Origin: Cytobacillus firmus NBRC 15306
GTDB lineage: Bacteria; Bacillota; Bacilli; Bacillales; Cytobacillaceae
Assembly (NCBI RefSeq): GCF_001591465.1
Contig: NZ_BCUY01000020.1
Coordinates: 1-57,168 of the forward strand
DNA: 57,168 nt
Reading direction: 5' to 3'
Program-made: the position numbers and the translations under genes
Notes under the pieces: generated by a model
Seen by the model: the letters and a program-made list of their open reading frames with translations, nothing else
What the model was told of the DNA's origin: nothing
Database searches by the model: none
Shown: in pieces, positions 28,011-40,182 of the stretch
Numbering within the stretch: position 1 is the stretch's first letter
Layout: every line of letters begins with the position of its first letter

Positions 28011-28037
28011 GTATAAAGGGATCTATTGCGCGGGTAT
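28011..28037 (+). promoter_or_regulatory. Probable SigB promoter of the opuE operon
   Basis: GTATAA (28011-28016), a 15-nt spacer and GGGTAT (28032-28037); one mismatch to the SigB -35 and an exact -10. The B. subtilis opuE gene is known to have both SigA and SigB promoters, which supports the call. Confidence 0.6.
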
Positions 28038-28067
28038 TTAATAGGGGGACTAATAGGAGGTGAACAT

Positions 28068-28172
28068 ATGGATTTTACTATGGCAACGTGGCTTTGGCTT
28101 CTGATTCCAATGCCATTATTGATCGTACTATCAGGCATATCTCTATTTACAGAAAAGGGAGAGGGTAAATAA
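28068..28172 (+). CDS. Small membrane peptide preceding the symporter (symporter accessory peptide)
   Basis: 34 residues, starting MDFTMATWLWLLIP and ending in a charged EKGEGK tail, with one membrane segment (about residues 7-27). A strong AGGAGGTGAACAT-ATG site precedes it, and its stop is two bases before the opuE start, so the two are translationally coupled. Very short single-span peptides directly before sodium/solute symporter genes are a recurring pattern and are annotated as symporter small accessory proteins. The role in stability or activity of the symporter is inference. Confidence 0.75.
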   Translation: MDFTMATWLWLLIPMPLLIVLSGISLFTEKGEGK

Positions 28173-28174
28173 AC

Positions 28175-29644
28175 ATGGATATAAATATTCCAACGTTAAC
28201 ATCAATCATAATCTATCTGGCAGGAATGCTTCTGATTGGTATACTTGCGGCCAGAATGACTAAAGATTTATCTGATTATGTATTAGGCGGCCGAGGGCTG
28301 GGACCAGGAGTTGCAGCCTTGAGTGCAGGGGCATCCGATATGAGTGGATGGCTTATGCTCGGATTACCTGGTGCCGTATATTTAGGCGGTATGGGAGAGA
28401 TTTGGCTTCCAATTGGATTGTCTGTCGGCGCATATTTAAATTGGCAGTTTGTGGCCAAACCACTGCGGGTTTACACGGAAGTAGCCAGCGATTCTATTAC
28501 GGTACCCGGATATTTTGAAAACCGATTCCACGATACTTCAAAAATATTGCGTGTTGTTTCGGCAATCGTTATTTTAATCTTTTTCACTTTCTATACTTCA
28601 TCCAGCCTCGTCGGCGGTGCCATCTTGTTAGAGAACTCATTTGGGATGGATTATACACTCGCACTTTGGGTCGGAGCTGCTGTTATTTTATCATATACAT
28701 TGTTTGGAGGGTTCCTTGCAGCCAGCTGGACAGATTTCATTCAAGGAATTTTAATGTTCCTTGCCATGATTATTATACCCATTGTTGCCATTCAGGAGCT
28801 TGGCGGATGGAATGAGACGATGCAGAAAATCGGATCTATGGATACTTCTTATTTAGATGTCTATTCCGGTGCCACTTTTGTTGGTGTAGCTTCGCTATTG
28901 GCATGGGGATTAGGTTATTTTGGACAGCCGCATATCCTTGTTCGTTTTATGGGATTAAGATCTACCAATGATGTTCCAAAAGCACGTTTTATCGGTATGA
29001 CCTGGATGATTATTTCCTTGTTCGGAGCTTTGTTTGTAGGCTTTGCCGGAATCGCCTATTTCGCGGATACACCGCTTGCCAATTCTGAAACAGTATTTAT
29101 CATGTTTTCACAAGTACTCTTTAATCCATGGGTAGCCGGATTTTTATTAGCAGCCATTCTCTCAGCAATCATGAGCACAGTTGACTCTCAATTGCTCGTT
29201 TCTTCAAGTGCACTGGCGCAGGATTTTTATAAATCCATCTTCAGAAGAAATGCTTCCCAAAAGGAAGAAATGATTGTTGGCAGAATTGCTGTATTGAGCA
29301 TTGCCGTTATCGCTATCTTCTTAGGGTATAACCCCGAAAGCAAGGTATTGGAGCTTGTCAGTTATGCATGGGCCGGATTTGGTGCAGCCTTCGGGCCGGT
29401 TATCATTCTGAGCCTGTTCTGGAAACGTATGACGCGAAATGGCGCCCTTGCCGGCATTATTGTTGGTGCTGTAACAGTAATTGTCTGGGCACAGCTTACC
29501 GGCGGACTGTTTGATTTGTATGAATTGGCGCCCGGATTCCTTTTTGCAGGCCTAGCAATCATCATCGTCAGCCTTCTCGATAAGGCGCCTTCAAAAGAAG
29601 TCCAGGAGCAGTACAATCAATATAAGTCTGTCCTAAAAAAATAA
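28175..29644 (+). CDS. opuE: Sodium/proline symporter (OpuE/PutP)
   Basis: 489 residues of the sodium:solute symporter family with about 13 membrane segments. It imports proline with Na+. Family residues are visible in LSAGASDMSGWLMLGLPGAVY and in the late AILSAIMSTVDSQLLVSSSAL segment, which form the sodium site. PutP (catabolic) and OpuE (osmotic) paralogues are nearly indistinguishable by sequence. OpuE is favoured because of the SigB-type promoter upstream and because B. subtilis opuE sits beside gatCAB. rocA nearby would fit a catabolic role too. Confidence 0.88.
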   Translation: MDINIPTLTSIIIYLAGMLLIGILAARMTKDLSDYVLGGRGLGPGVAALSAGASDMSGWLMLGLPGAVYLGGMGEIWLPIGLSVGAYLNWQFVAKPLRVYTEVASDSITVPGYFENRFHDTSKILRVVSAIVILIFFTFYTSSSLVGGAILLENSFGMDYTLALWVGAAVILSYTLFGGFLAASWTDFIQGILMFLAMIIIPIVAIQELGGWNETMQKIGSMDTSYLDVYSGATFVGVASLLAWGLGYFGQPHILVRFMGLRSTNDVPKARFIGMTWMIISLFGALFVGFAGIAYFADTPLANSETVFIMFSQVLFNPWVAGFLLAAILSAIMSTVDSQLLVSSSALAQDFYKSIFRRNASQKEEMIVGRIAVLSIAVIAIFLGYNPESKVLELVSYAWAGFGAAFGPVIILSLFWKRMTRNGALAGIIVGAVTVIVWAQLTGGLFDLYELAPGFLFAGLAIIIVSLLDKAPSKEVQEQYNQYKSVLKK

Positions 29645-29650
29645 TGGCAG

Positions 29651-29681
29651 AAACCCTCTTCTTATGTGAAGAGGGTTTTTG
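29651..29681 (+). terminator. Terminator of the opuE operon
   Basis: AACCCTCTTC (29652-29661) pairs with GAAGAGGGTT (29668-29677), followed by TTTTTG. Confidence 0.92.
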
Positions 29682-29719
29682 TATGTAAGCTGTTTCAGTT
29701 ACAGCCTTCAGCTTGGCAA

Positions 29720-30271
29720 TTACACTACTTCTGCTCCCAGCGTATTTGCAAAATGCCGTAAGGCCCACTCATGGCCCTCCTGGTCAAATGATGCAACTGC
29801 ATCTTTATGAATCACTATTTTAAAACCTCTATTATAAGCATCCACTGCCGTATGAAGCACGCAAATGTCGGTACATACACCGGCCAGGTGCACTTCCTCT
29901 ACACCACGCTCCCTTAATTTTATCTCGAGATCCGTTCCTGCAAATGCGGAGTATCTTGTTTTGTCCATGAAATAAACATTCTCAGCTTCCTTGTTTATTT
30001 CATAAACCTGCTGCAGTGTGCCGTAAAGATTTCTTCCCTCCGTGTTCCGGATATTATGCGGCGGAAACAATTTCGTTTCTGGGTGATGGAGGTTTCCTTT
30101 ATCATGCACATCAATGGCAAAAACAGTAAAGTGTCCGTTAGCGATAAACGCTTGTGTGAGTTCTGTGATTTTCTTTTCCAGCACCTGGCCAGACTTACCG
30201 CATGTCAGGGCACCGTCTTCAGCTACAAAATCATTTGTGTAATCGATATTGATCAAAGCTTTGTTTGGCAT
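29720..30271 (-). CDS. pncA: Nicotinamidase
   Basis: 183 residues from the ATG at 30271; the longer frame from 30355 would run through the rocA terminator. Isochorismatase fold. The triad is D10 (INIDYTNDF), a Lys in MDKTRYSAF and the nucleophilic Cys in GVCTDICVLH. The metal site DxHxxxxxHH is seen as DVHDKGNLHHPE. It deamidates nicotinamide to nicotinic acid in NAD salvage. Length equals that of B. subtilis PncA (YueJ). Confidence 0.9.
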   Translation of the reverse strand: MPNKALINIDYTNDFVAEDGALTCGKSGQVLEKKITELTQAFIANGHFTVFAIDVHDKGNLHHPETKLFPPHNIRNTEGRNLYGTLQQVYEINKEAENVYFMDKTRYSAFAGTDLEIKLRERGVEEVHLAGVCTDICVLHTAVDAYNRGFKIVIHKDAVASFDQEGHEWALRHFANTLGAEVV

Positions 30272-30335
30272 TTTTGCATCACTCCAATCCATTGGCTTAT
30301 TTTCATCATATACTCCAAAGTGCTGAATATCCAAT

Positions 30336-30366
30336 AAAAAAGGAACAGCAACCAAATTGCTGTTCC
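30336..30366 (-). terminator. Terminator of rocA
   Basis: GGAACAGCAA pairs with TTGCTGTTCC (30342-30351 and 30357-30366), followed by TTTTTT on the minus strand. Confidence 0.9.
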
Positions 30367-30373
30367 CGCCTCA

Positions 30374-31921
30374 TTAATACATTTCAGAAGTAGTCTTCGC
30401 CTGCATGTGCAGAAGAATGTAGTCAGGGCCGCCCGCTTTGGAGTCTGTTCCTGACATGTTGAATCCGCCGAATGGCTGGTATCCGACGATCGCACCTGTA
30501 CAGCCGCGGTTGAAGTATAGGTTTCCAACATGGAAATCCTCGCGCGCTTTTTGGATGTGCTCACGGTTCTGCGTGATCACCGCTCCTGTTAGGCCGTACT
30601 CTGTGTTATTGGCGATTTCAAGCGCATGGTCGAAATCTTTTGCTTTTGTGAAGCCAACGACTGGCCCAAAGATTTCTTCCTGCATAAGGCGTGCATCCGG
30701 TGCAAGATCCGCGAACACTGTCGGCTTGATGAAGAAGCCTTTTGAGCTGTCTCCTTCTCCGCCTGTCATCAGCTTGCCTTCTTCTTTGCCGATTTCGATG
30801 AAGCTCATGATTTTATCAAATGCGGCCTGGTCGATCACCGGACCCATGTAATTGCTTTGGTCTTCCGGATTGCCCTGCGTTAATTCATTTGTCAATTCCA
30901 CCACACGGTTAAGAACCTGATCATATACATCCTCTACTACAACGGCACGTGAACATGCAGAGCATTTCTGGCCGGAGAAGCCGAAGGCAGATGCCACGAT
31001 GGAAGTCGCTGCCAGTTCAAGGTCAGCTTCTTTGTCGACAACGATTGTGTCCTTGCCGCCCATTTCCGCGATGACACGCTTCAGCCAGATTTGGCCTTCG
31101 TTTAATTTAGATGCGCGCTCGTTGATGCGAAGACCCACATCACGTGAACCTGTGAAGGAAATGAAGCGAGTGTCTTTATGGTCAACCAGATAGTCGCCCA
31201 CTTCTGCACCGCTGCCCGGCACGAAGTTCAGAACGCCCTTCGGAAGGCCTGCTTCTTCCATTACTTCAACGAATTTTGCTGCCACAACCGGTGTAGTGGA
31301 AGCTGGTTTTAATAGAACTGTGTTTCCTGCCACGATTGCCGCAACAGTTGTGCCGGCCATGATCGCAAGCGGGAAGTTCCAAGGAGAGATGATGATGCCT
31401 ACTCCTAATGGAATGTAGTCATAACGGTTATATTCGTTCGGACGGCTGTTGACTGGAACACCGTCTTTAATTTTTAAGATCTGGCGTGCATAGTACTCAA
31501 GGAAGTCAATCGCTTCCGCAGTGTCAGCATCTGCCTCATTCCAAGGCTTTCCTGCTTCCTTCGTTAAAAGGGCAGAAAACTCATGCTTGCGGCGCCGGAT
31601 AATCGCAGCAGCTTTGAACAACACATCCGCACGTGTTTCCGGCTTCACTTTTCTCCATGTTTTGAATGCTTCCACAGCAGCCTGCATTGCTTTTTCCGCA
31701 AGCTCGCGGTTTGCCTTTGAAACACGGCCAACTACTTCTTCTTTATTAGAAGGATTGATGGATACAATTTTATCTTCAGTAGAAATACGCTCTCCGCCAA
31801 TCAAAAGATCATAATCCTGGCCCAAATAGCTTTCTACAGTTTGTAAACCCTTTAAATATGCTTCACGATTTTCTTCCTCTTTAAAATTCGTGAATGGTTC
31901 ATGCTTATAAGGTTGTACCAT
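30374..31921 (-). CDS. rocA: L-glutamate gamma-semialdehyde dehydrogenase (1-pyrroline-5-carboxylate dehydrogenase)
   Basis: 515 residues from the ATG at 31921 (AGGAGG ten bases upstream), exactly the length of B. subtilis RocA. It oxidises glutamate semialdehyde to glutamate with NAD+, the last step of proline, ornithine and arginine breakdown. The NAD-binding WNFPLAI and GSRDVG motifs, the general base Glu in AEMGGKD and the nucleophile Cys in [11 protein letters not shown] are present. Proline dehydrogenase is not in this window. A CcpA-like cre overlaps the start of its transcript. Confidence 0.93.
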   Translation of the reverse strand: MVQPYKHEPFTNFKEEENREAYLKGLQTVESYLGQDYDLLIGGERISTEDKIVSINPSNKEEVVGRVSKANRELAEKAMQAAVEAFKTWRKVKPETRADVLFKAAAIIRRRKHEFSALLTKEAGKPWNEADADTAEAIDFLEYYARQILKIKDGVPVNSRPNEYNRYDYIPLGVGIIISPWNFPLAIMAGTTVAAIVAGNTVLLKPASTTPVVAAKFVEVMEEAGLPKGVLNFVPGSGAEVGDYLVDHKDTRFISFTGSRDVGLRINERASKLNEGQIWLKRVIAEMGGKDTIVVDKEADLELAATSIVASAFGFSGQKCSACSRAVVVEDVYDQVLNRVVELTNELTQGNPEDQSNYMGPVIDQAAFDKIMSFIEIGKEEGKLMTGGEGDSSKGFFIKPTVFADLAPDARLMQEEIFGPVVGFTKAKDFDHALEIANNTEYGLTGAVITQNREHIQKAREDFHVGNLYFNRGCTGAIVGYQPFGGFNMSGTDSKAGGPDYILLHMQAKTTSEMY

Positions 31922-32014
31922 TTTTACCGCCTCCTGAGTGTACAAATATCAAACGTCAGATCGTAGAGCCCCGTCCCGCTCTATAAACATGCTGGAACAA
32001 GGTCTGCTAACCTC

Positions 32015-32029
32015 TTAAAACGTTTTCAT
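32015..32029 (-). promoter_or_regulatory. Likely CcpA catabolite-responsive element at rocA
   Basis: Minus-strand ATGAAAACGTTTTAA matches the cre consensus (WTGNAANCGNWNNCW) at all but one fixed base. It starts a few bases downstream of the predicted transcription start, where binding would block transcription. Confidence 0.6.
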
Positions 32030-32038
32030 CCAAAGACT

Positions 32039-32068
32039 ATATTAACACGAAAATAACATTATCTTCAA
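32039..32068 (-). promoter_or_regulatory. Probable SigA promoter of rocA
   Basis: Minus strand TTGAAG (32068-32063), an 18-nt spacer and TAATAT (32044-32039). About 120 nt before the rocA start codon. Confidence 0.5.
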
Positions 32069-32069
32069 A

Positions 32070-32249
32070 CATTCTCCGCTGATGATATATATTAACATCT
32101 ACATGGCGGAGTTGCAGGTTTCACTTAGAAGGATAAGGGGTTTAAGCCCTATTGGGCAGGCTTGGATAAAACTGTTATATATATTTTTTAGTACTGTATT
32201 GGACATAATTCTTATTTTTCATCACAACAAAGCCCTCTCTCTCAAAACA
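32070..32249. other. Non-coding spacer between camS terminator and rocA promoter
   Basis: Part of a 373-bp gap without a gene. I see no open frame with a ribosome binding site, repeat or RNA here. Confidence 0.4.
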
Positions 32250-32285
32250 ACAAAACCCAGAAGGTGCATCTCATGCACTTCTGGG
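32250..32285 (-). terminator. Terminator of the camS transcript
   Basis: CCCAGAAGGTGCAT and its complement form a 14-bp stem around CTC (32255-32285), followed by TTTTGTTGTTTTG on the minus strand. Confidence 0.88.
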
Positions 32286-32294
32286 TACCTGGTT

Positions 32295-33464
32295 CTATTG
32301 ATAGATATGGACAAAAGGTTCACTTTGGTCTGCTTTCCGGACTACAAGCGCTTCCGGGCCGTTGACTGATGAGATATTTACCTGGACTGAGATGTATTCA
32401 GGGAAGTGTTTGACAACAAGCCCTGTCACATATTGTGTAAATCCAATACCTTCTGCTTTCCCATAGAATTGGATTGGGATATCAATATTGATTTCTTGCA
32501 ATTGATCCTGGGCATAAAAAGCTTTTCCGATAACTCCATTGAAATTCGGGAAGTATGTTTCAACATCCTGTTTAAAGTTAAGAAAAGCCGTTAAATCATC
32601 ACGATGATTTTTTTCAGCCGTGCTTGAAGGGAAAAGGACATATTTCTCGCTGATATCTTCCCATCCGCCTAGCTTATTGCTTCCTTTTTCTGCCTTAGCG
32701 TATGCAAAAAAGCTTCCCGGCACAACCGAAGTTCTTGGCTGCTGTTCAAACAAAGCAATGGTTACCGGCACATCCTTCAGGCCCTTGATTTGCCGTACTC
32801 TCTGCAGGACTTCTTCAGCCATCTTTTTGCCTTCCTGTTCAAGAACATCCCGTTTAATTTCTGTTTCAAAAGTCGCGCCATATTGTTCCTTCTGATAATA
32901 ATGAACAGAGTTCATGGCAAGGCCGATTACAACACCTTCGAGCTTCCCTTTTCCATCATCATTCCTCACGAGATAGTTATGTTCAAGTATATGGGCTAGA
33001 TAAATTGGGCTTTTTTCATTATTTTTATCAATATCCCCGCCATCTGCAATCATGGGATTTAGGCCGATGTTATCTTCAGCTTTCATTTTGAGTTCCTTCA
33101 GCTGAGTTTCAGTGAACTTGCGGTTTAGCCAGGCTTGGACAGTTTCCCTTTTTAGATACTGGCCATCCTGAAAAAAATACTTTTCCGTGTCAAACGTATT
33201 TTGTGCCACACGCATTAGTCCGGTCTCAAACTCATTAATGTCATATTTAGTGCTTATATTATTGACCACAAGACCCCTGGACTCACTTGGTTTAAACGGC
33301 AGCAGCGTTCGATAATACTTGTCAGAAATTTTGTAGTTCGGAATGATTGCCTTATCCTTTTCGTTCTTGTCTTCCTGAACAACTTCCTCCTGCTTATTAA
33401 AATTAGGCGCACAGCCTGCAAGCAGAAGGGTTAGGGATAAAGCAAGCATCATTAGTTTTTTCAC
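32295..33464 (-). CDS. camS: CamS family lipoprotein (sex pheromone precursor family)
   Basis: 389 residues. The N-terminal signal ends in a lipobox, LLLAGC, so it is lipidated and anchored outside the membrane. The rest matches the CamS/YerH family named for the staphylococcal cAM373 sex-pheromone precursor, whose peptide comes from the signal sequence. In most Bacilli its function is unknown. It follows ligA by 15 nt, as in B. subtilis ligA-yerH, and is the last gene of the pcrB-pcrA-ligA-camS run. Confidence 0.9.
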   Translation of the reverse strand: MKKLMMLALSLTLLLAGCAPNFNKQEEVVQEDKNEKDKAIIPNYKISDKYYRTLLPFKPSESRGLVVNNISTKYDINEFETGLMRVAQNTFDTEKYFFQDGQYLKRETVQAWLNRKFTETQLKELKMKAEDNIGLNPMIADGGDIDKNNEKSPIYLAHILEHNYLVRNDDGKGKLEGVVIGLAMNSVHYYQKEQYGATFETEIKRDVLEQEGKKMAEEVLQRVRQIKGLKDVPVTIALFEQQPRTSVVPGSFFAYAKAEKGSNKLGGWEDISEKYVLFPSSTAEKNHRDDLTAFLNFKQDVETYFPNFNGVIGKAFYAQDQLQEINIDIPIQFYGKAEGIGFTQYVTGLVVKHFPEYISVQVNISSVNGPEALVVRKADQSEPFVHIYQ

Positions 33465-33479
33465 GGAGCTTACACCCTC

Positions 33480-35507
<2,028 letters not shown>

Positions 35508-35526
35508 TCATTAAAAATAAAGGGGA

Positions 35527-37758
35527 TTACGCCTTTGTAATCGGTGCAAATTTGGCCAGCAGACGTTTAATGCCCACTGGTTTCGGGAACGCAATATCCA
35601 GCTCTGTTCCTTCACCGGAGCCTTTCACACTGACAACAGTACCTGTTCCCCATTTTCCATGATGGGCTTTGTCGCCGACCTTCCAGGCAATATCGTCTCC
35701 GCCTGTGTTCGATGCTGATGGACGAATCACTGCTTTCCGCTGAGGCTGTGCTCCTCTTGAAGCAGAAGGAGAGCCAAACGGTGATGATCCAAATGGAGAC
35801 GGTTTTTTAGCAGGTTCAAGGCCATCCAGCAAATCAGCAGGTATTTCTTTAATAAACCGGGATGGCGGATTCATATTCGTGCGTCCGAATAAAGTACGCA
35901 TTTGAGCATTCGTAATGAAAAGCTCCTCTTCTGCCCTGGTAATTCCCACATAAGCAAGGCGCCGCTCCTCTTCCATTTCAGACTCTTCCATTAGAGAACG
36001 GCTGTGCGGGAATACCCCTTCCTCAAGACCCAGTAAAAAGACAACAGGGAATTCAAGCCCTTTTGCTGAGTGAAGTGTCATAAGAACAACAGATTCGGCT
36101 TTTTCGCCATCATCATCCAATTTATCAATGTCAGCTACAAGAGCCAAATCAGTCAAAAATGCGATAAGCGATTTGTCTTCGCTGGCTTCTTCAAAGTTTT
36201 TCGTAACAGACAGGAATTCATCAATGTTTTCCAGACGGCTCTGTGCTTCAATGGATTTCTCTGCAATCAGCATATCGCGGTAGCCTGATTTCTCCAAAAG
36301 CTCTTCCACAAGCTCTGTCACAGATAGGTATTCCTGCATTTGTGTATAGTTTTTAACCAAATCCCTGAATTCAATGGCCCCTTTTGTAATTTTTGGGCTC
36401 AAGCCAATCAGTTCAATAGACTCAAGTGCTTCAAACATGCTCATTTCATGAAGCTGTGCAAAGTTGGCGATTTTATCAACCGAACCGGAGCCGATTCCGC
36501 GCTTTGGCACATTAATTACACGCTGAAGACTGATATCATCATCCGGATTGGCAATCAGGCGCAGATAAGCAAGGAGGTCCTTGATTTCTTTGCGGTCGTA
36601 GAACTTGATGCCGCCGACAATGGAATATTCTATGTTCGACTTTAACAGCACTTCCTCCATTACACGGGACTGTGCATTGGTGCGGTACAAGATCGCAATA
36701 TCCGAAAGGCTTCGCTTGCCGGTGCTGATGTATTCCTTGATTTTACCTGCAACAAACTGCGCTTCTCCCTGTTCGCTGTCAGCACGATAGTAGAAGATCT
36801 TACTGCCTTCTGCGTTTTCGGTCCAGAGGTTTTTCGGCTTTCTGTTCAGGTTCTTGCTGATGACTTCGTTCGCAGCCAGCAAGATCCTTTTTGTTGAGCG
36901 ATAATTTTGTTCAAGCATGATGGTTTGCGCATTAGGATAATCCTTTTCAAAGGAAAGAATGTTGGCAATGTCCGCACCGCGCCATTTATAAATGGACTGG
37001 TCCGAGTCACCAACTACACAAAGATTCTTAAATCGGCTTGCCATTAGCTTTACAAGCATGTACTGCGCTCTGTTTGTATCCTGATACTCATCCACATGAA
37101 TGTATTGGAATTTTCTCTGATAATATTCCAGCACTTCCGGAACCCGCTGGAACAGCTGAATCGTGATCATAATAAGATCATCAAAATCAAGCGCCTGGTT
37201 GCGTCTTAATCTCTTTTGGTACTCTGTATATACATCACTGGCAACTTGCTGAATATAATCTCCTGCTGTTTTCGCATACTCTTCAGGGGTGATCAATTCA
37301 TTTTTTGCTGAGCTGATCGACCCCAGAATAGCACGCGGATCAAATTTCTTGGGATCCAGATTTTTATCCTTCAGGATCGATTTAATAACGGATTGCTGGT
37401 CCGTTGAATCAAGAATCGTGAAATTGCGGTTATAGCCAATCCGGTCAATATCTCTTCTCAAGATACGCACACACATCGAGTGGAACGTCGAAATCCAGAT
37501 ATCATCTGCAGCTCCGCCCATCATGTTATGAATACGGTCGCGCATTTCACGGGCTGCTTTGTTTGTAAAGGTGATTGCCAGAATATTGTAGGGGTTCACA
37601 CCCTTTTCCACCATTAAGTAAGCAATCCTGTGCGTAAGCACTCTTGTCTTTCCGCTTCCCGCTCCTGCCATTATAAGAAGTGGTCCGTCAGTTGTTTTTA
37701 CCGCATTTTGCTGCTGCGGGTTTAGTCCGTTCAATAATTTATCTGTTAAAAATTGCAT
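35527..37758 (-). CDS. pcrA: ATP-dependent DNA helicase PcrA
   Basis: 743 residues, a superfamily 1A 3'-5' helicase. Walker A is [11 protein letters not shown]; motif II is the DEYQDTN segment; motif III is [14 protein letters not shown]; motif IV is LEQNYRST; motif V includes [16 protein letters not shown]; motif VI is [13 protein letters not shown]. The C-terminal Tudor-like domain ([17 protein letters not shown]) binds RNA polymerase. Acts in repair and in clearing RecA and transcription conflicts. Confidence 0.97.
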   Translation of the reverse strand: MQFLTDKLLNGLNPQQQNAVKTTDGPLLIMAGAGSGKTRVLTHRIAYLMVEKGVNPYNILAITFTNKAAREMRDRIHNMMGGAADDIWISTFHSMCVRILRRDIDRIGYNRNFTILDSTDQQSVIKSILKDKNLDPKKFDPRAILGSISSAKNELITPEEYAKTAGDYIQQVASDVYTEYQKRLRRNQALDFDDLIMITIQLFQRVPEVLEYYQRKFQYIHVDEYQDTNRAQYMLVKLMASRFKNLCVVGDSDQSIYKWRGADIANILSFEKDYPNAQTIMLEQNYRSTKRILLAANEVISKNLNRKPKNLWTENAEGSKIFYYRADSEQGEAQFVAGKIKEYISTGKRSLSDIAILYRTNAQSRVMEEVLLKSNIEYSIVGGIKFYDRKEIKDLLAYLRLIANPDDDISLQRVINVPKRGIGSGSVDKIANFAQLHEMSMFEALESIELIGLSPKITKGAIEFRDLVKNYTQMQEYLSVTELVEELLEKSGYRDMLIAEKSIEAQSRLENIDEFLSVTKNFEEASEDKSLIAFLTDLALVADIDKLDDDGEKAESVVLMTLHSAKGLEFPVVFLLGLEEGVFPHSRSLMEESEMEEERRLAYVGITRAEEELFITNAQMRTLFGRTNMNPPSRFIKEIPADLLDGLEPAKKPSPFGSSPFGSPSASRGAQPQRKAVIRPSASNTGGDDIAWKVGDKAHHGKWGTGTVVSVKGSGEGTELDIAFPKPVGIKRLLAKFAPITKA

Positions 37759-37835
37759 TCCTTCTCTTCACCACCATAGAAACATATGTTCTTATATTCT
37801 ATTTTATCTTGTTTGCTAAGCATCAGCAACCTGAA

Positions 37836-38522
37836 TTAAGCACGAACGGCTTCAACTGTGGCCAACGCAGCCTGCAGATCATCATATATAACATTTCCGA
37901 CCACAATGACGTCCGCATGCCCAGACATTTCTTTTGCCTGATCTGCACCCAGGATGCCGCCTCCGTAAAATAATACGGTTTCTTCAAGCGTATTTTTCAC
38001 CTCTGCGACCACTGCTGCATCTCCGTACTTTCCGCTATATTCCAGATAGAAGATTGGCAGGCGGAACATTTTCTCGGCCATCATGGCATATGCCCTTATC
38101 TCATCAAGAGATAAATCTGTGCGTGAATTGGTGACTTGTGCAGCTTTACATTCTTCATTCAGAATGCAATAGCCCTGAACAAGGATTTCTTCCCAATTCA
38201 TAATATCCCCATATTCTTTTACTGCTTCCTGGTGAAGGCCTGTAACCCATTTCACATCCCTGCTGTTAAGGACTGTCGGGATAAAATATAGGTCAAAGCC
38301 CGGTGTAACTGAATCAATCGCTGAAACCTCCAGCACACAGGGAACTGTGTATCTGCGGATGCGGGCCATTAAATCCAGCACCTTCTCCAGTGTGACGCCA
38401 TCTGTTCCGCCCACAATAATCGCATCGGTCCCTGACTCGCAAATCATTTCCAGGTCTTCATCTGATATAATTTTATCCGGATCGAGCTTGAAAACGTGGC
38501 TCCATTCGCGAACATCATACAT
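37836..38522 (-). CDS. pcrB: Heptaprenylglyceryl phosphate synthase PcrB
   Basis: 228 residues from the ATG at 38522 (GGAGG ten bases upstream); an upstream ATG at 38546 has no site. TIM-barrel prenyltransferase that joins glycerol-1-phosphate to heptaprenyl diphosphate. Motifs HVFKLDPDK at the N-terminus, GGTDGV and the phosphate-binding [10 protein letters not shown] match the family. Upstream of pcrA as in B. subtilis. Confidence 0.92.
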   Translation of the reverse strand: MYDVREWSHVFKLDPDKIISDEDLEMICESGTDAIIVGGTDGVTLEKVLDLMARIRRYTVPCVLEVSAIDSVTPGFDLYFIPTVLNSRDVKWVTGLHQEAVKEYGDIMNWEEILVQGYCILNEECKAAQVTNSRTDLSLDEIRAYAMMAEKMFRLPIFYLEYSGKYGDAAVVAEVKNTLEETVLFYGGGILGADQAKEMSGHADVIVVGNVIYDDLQAALATVEAVRA

Positions 38523-38638
38523 GCAAAATTGCCTCCATTCTATCATTCCATTTCATCATTATATCATTTAAGATTGGGAATAAAAAATAAAAGCAGGATG
38601 TAAGAATGGAGTGGAAAAAATTAATAGAAGACAAAGAA

Positions 38639-38666
38639 AAAAACCGCGGGAACAGCCCCATCGGTT
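38639..38666 (-). terminator. Terminator after yerC
   Basis: AACCG and CGGTT plus an inner GGG/CCC (38642-38666) form a bulged stem followed by seven T on the minus strand. Confidence 0.6.
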
Positions 38667-38682
38667 TAGGCAAAACGGATAT

Positions 38683-38994
38683 TCACGCCTTTTCAGCTTC
38701 TTCTTCTTCTTTAATTCTTTCCAATGCCATTTCATAGGCATCATTTCCATAGTTGAGGCAGCGTTTTACACGGGAAATGGTTGCAGTGCTGGCACCCGTA
38801 TCTGTTTCGATTTTATGATACGTTTTACCTTCACGAAGCATGCGTGCCACTTCCAGGCGCTGCGCCAGGGATTGTATTTCATTCACTGTACATAAGTCGT
38901 CAAAGAATCGATAGCACTCTTCCAGGTCTTTTAAAGATAATACAGACTTAAATAACTGATCCAGTTCTTTGCCTCTTAGCTTATCAATTTGCAT
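38683..38994 (-). CDS. yerC: YerC/YecD family TrpR-like DNA-binding protein
   Basis: 103 residues with a TrpR-type helix-turn-helix: LAQRLEVARMLREGKTY followed by DTGASTATISRVKRCL as recognition helix. The family is confined to Firmicutes and is usually next to pcrB. It probably binds DNA, but unlike TrpR has no established ligand. The C-terminus is acidic (EEEEAEKA). About 40 nt downstream of yerB. Confidence 0.88.
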   Translation of the reverse strand: MQIDKLRGKELDQLFKSVLSLKDLEECYRFFDDLCTVNEIQSLAQRLEVARMLREGKTYHKIETDTGASTATISRVKRCLNYGNDAYEMALERIKEEEEAEKA

Positions 38995-39034
38995 ATATTT
39001 GCATACCCCTTTGTTTAAATAGTATTTTCACTCA

Positions 39035-40090
39035 TTATTGTTTAGCTTCTAAGGAAACCGTTTGCTCCAGGCCCGGGTTTGATGGAACGATGTTGATCCA
39101 TGTTTTTCCCGGCACAAGGCCAGCCTGCTGGCCGTTTAAGACAGGAAGAATTCGCCCGTCAATATTTTCCCACTGCACCTCTGTCACTTTTCCTTTTTGA
39201 AGGAGATATCCTTTTCCCCCAGAAGTTAAGTTAATATCACGGCGGCCTGCGCTGTCAACCAGATGATGGTCTGCTTCTGCGATGAAAATATTATCGAGTA
39301 ATGCAGGTTTCCCGGATTTGTAGTCAGCTGTAAGCTCGCCATTGGAATATCTTTTGTATTTCTCGATTCCTGCATCATATTCATAGATGACACTGAATAA
39401 CTCGTTGTCCAGGTAGGAGATCATAGCAGAGTCAGCTTTATCTCCCTGAATGGCCTTTACCTCTTCCTTCGAAAGGAATTCAAGAGATTTCGGTTCATCT
39501 TTCATCGCATAATTTTTTTCTTTTGCACCCTTCAGCACATTGTCAAAAGAAATATAGGAATTATGCGGAGCATGCCGGAAGCTTTCCCTTTTAAACAATG
39601 TACCGTCATACTGCATTCCGTTCAGGTTATCAACATACCCCTGATCCAGCAATTCTTTGGCTTCCGGACTGTAGCCGTGGGCAATGTAGAGGCTGTCATA
39701 GCCTTTAGCCAGCTCAATATAATAATCTCTTGAACTTCTGACAGGCCCTATCATTTCTGGCCACTCACTTTGAAAAATAGCAAGGAAACGAGTCACGTCT
39801 CCTTCTGCCAGCATTTCATAGACGATATCAGCCTGGTTAAGCCCGGATTGCGGACGGGCTTTCGGATGATTATTGATCATCACCGCTACAGCCCTTCCAT
39901 CCACTTCGGTTTCCGACCCGAAGCCTGTGAGCGGATATTGAAATGGAAGTTCTTTTTCAGAGCTGACACCTTTTGTGGCTTCTTCCGCTTTTTCCGTCTC
40001 CTGCTTTGCCGGCTCCTCTGCTTTTTCTTTACTGCATCCAGAAACGAGAAGCATTGCCGCTGCTGATACAGCTATCCATCTATTTAACAT
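39035..40090 (-). CDS. yerB: DUF3048 lipoprotein YerB
   Basis: 351 residues. A lipobox (LLVSGC, Cys 19) indicates an extracellular lipoprotein. After an acidic linker (about 20-50) comes DUF3048 with the AVMINNHPKARPQSGL and GPVRSSRDYY segments. Known interaction partners or enzyme activity are not established. Same position as yerB in B. subtilis, between yerA and yerC. Confidence 0.9.
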   Translation of the reverse strand: MLNRWIAVSAAAMLLVSGCSKEKAEEPAKQETEKAEEATKGVSSEKELPFQYPLTGFGSETEVDGRAVAVMINNHPKARPQSGLNQADIVYEMLAEGDVTRFLAIFQSEWPEMIGPVRSSRDYYIELAKGYDSLYIAHGYSPEAKELLDQGYVDNLNGMQYDGTLFKRESFRHAPHNSYISFDNVLKGAKEKNYAMKDEPKSLEFLSKEEVKAIQGDKADSAMISYLDNELFSVIYEYDAGIEKYKRYSNGELTADYKSGKPALLDNIFIAEADHHLVDSAGRRDINLTSGGKGYLLQKGKVTEVQWENIDGRILPVLNGQQAGLVPGKTWINIVPSNPGLEQTVSLEAKQ

Positions 40091-40182
40091 TTTTCACCCC
40101 GTGTGATTTTTGCTTTTGATGCGGATTCTATGTTAGCTCCCTGAGCAGTTTTGATCTCTATCTAATACACCTCTTTCATATT

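Noticed and set aside
29720..30355. A 211-residue start for pncA
   Set aside because: The extra N-terminus would be encoded by the rocA terminator; the ATG at 30271 gives the family length of 183.
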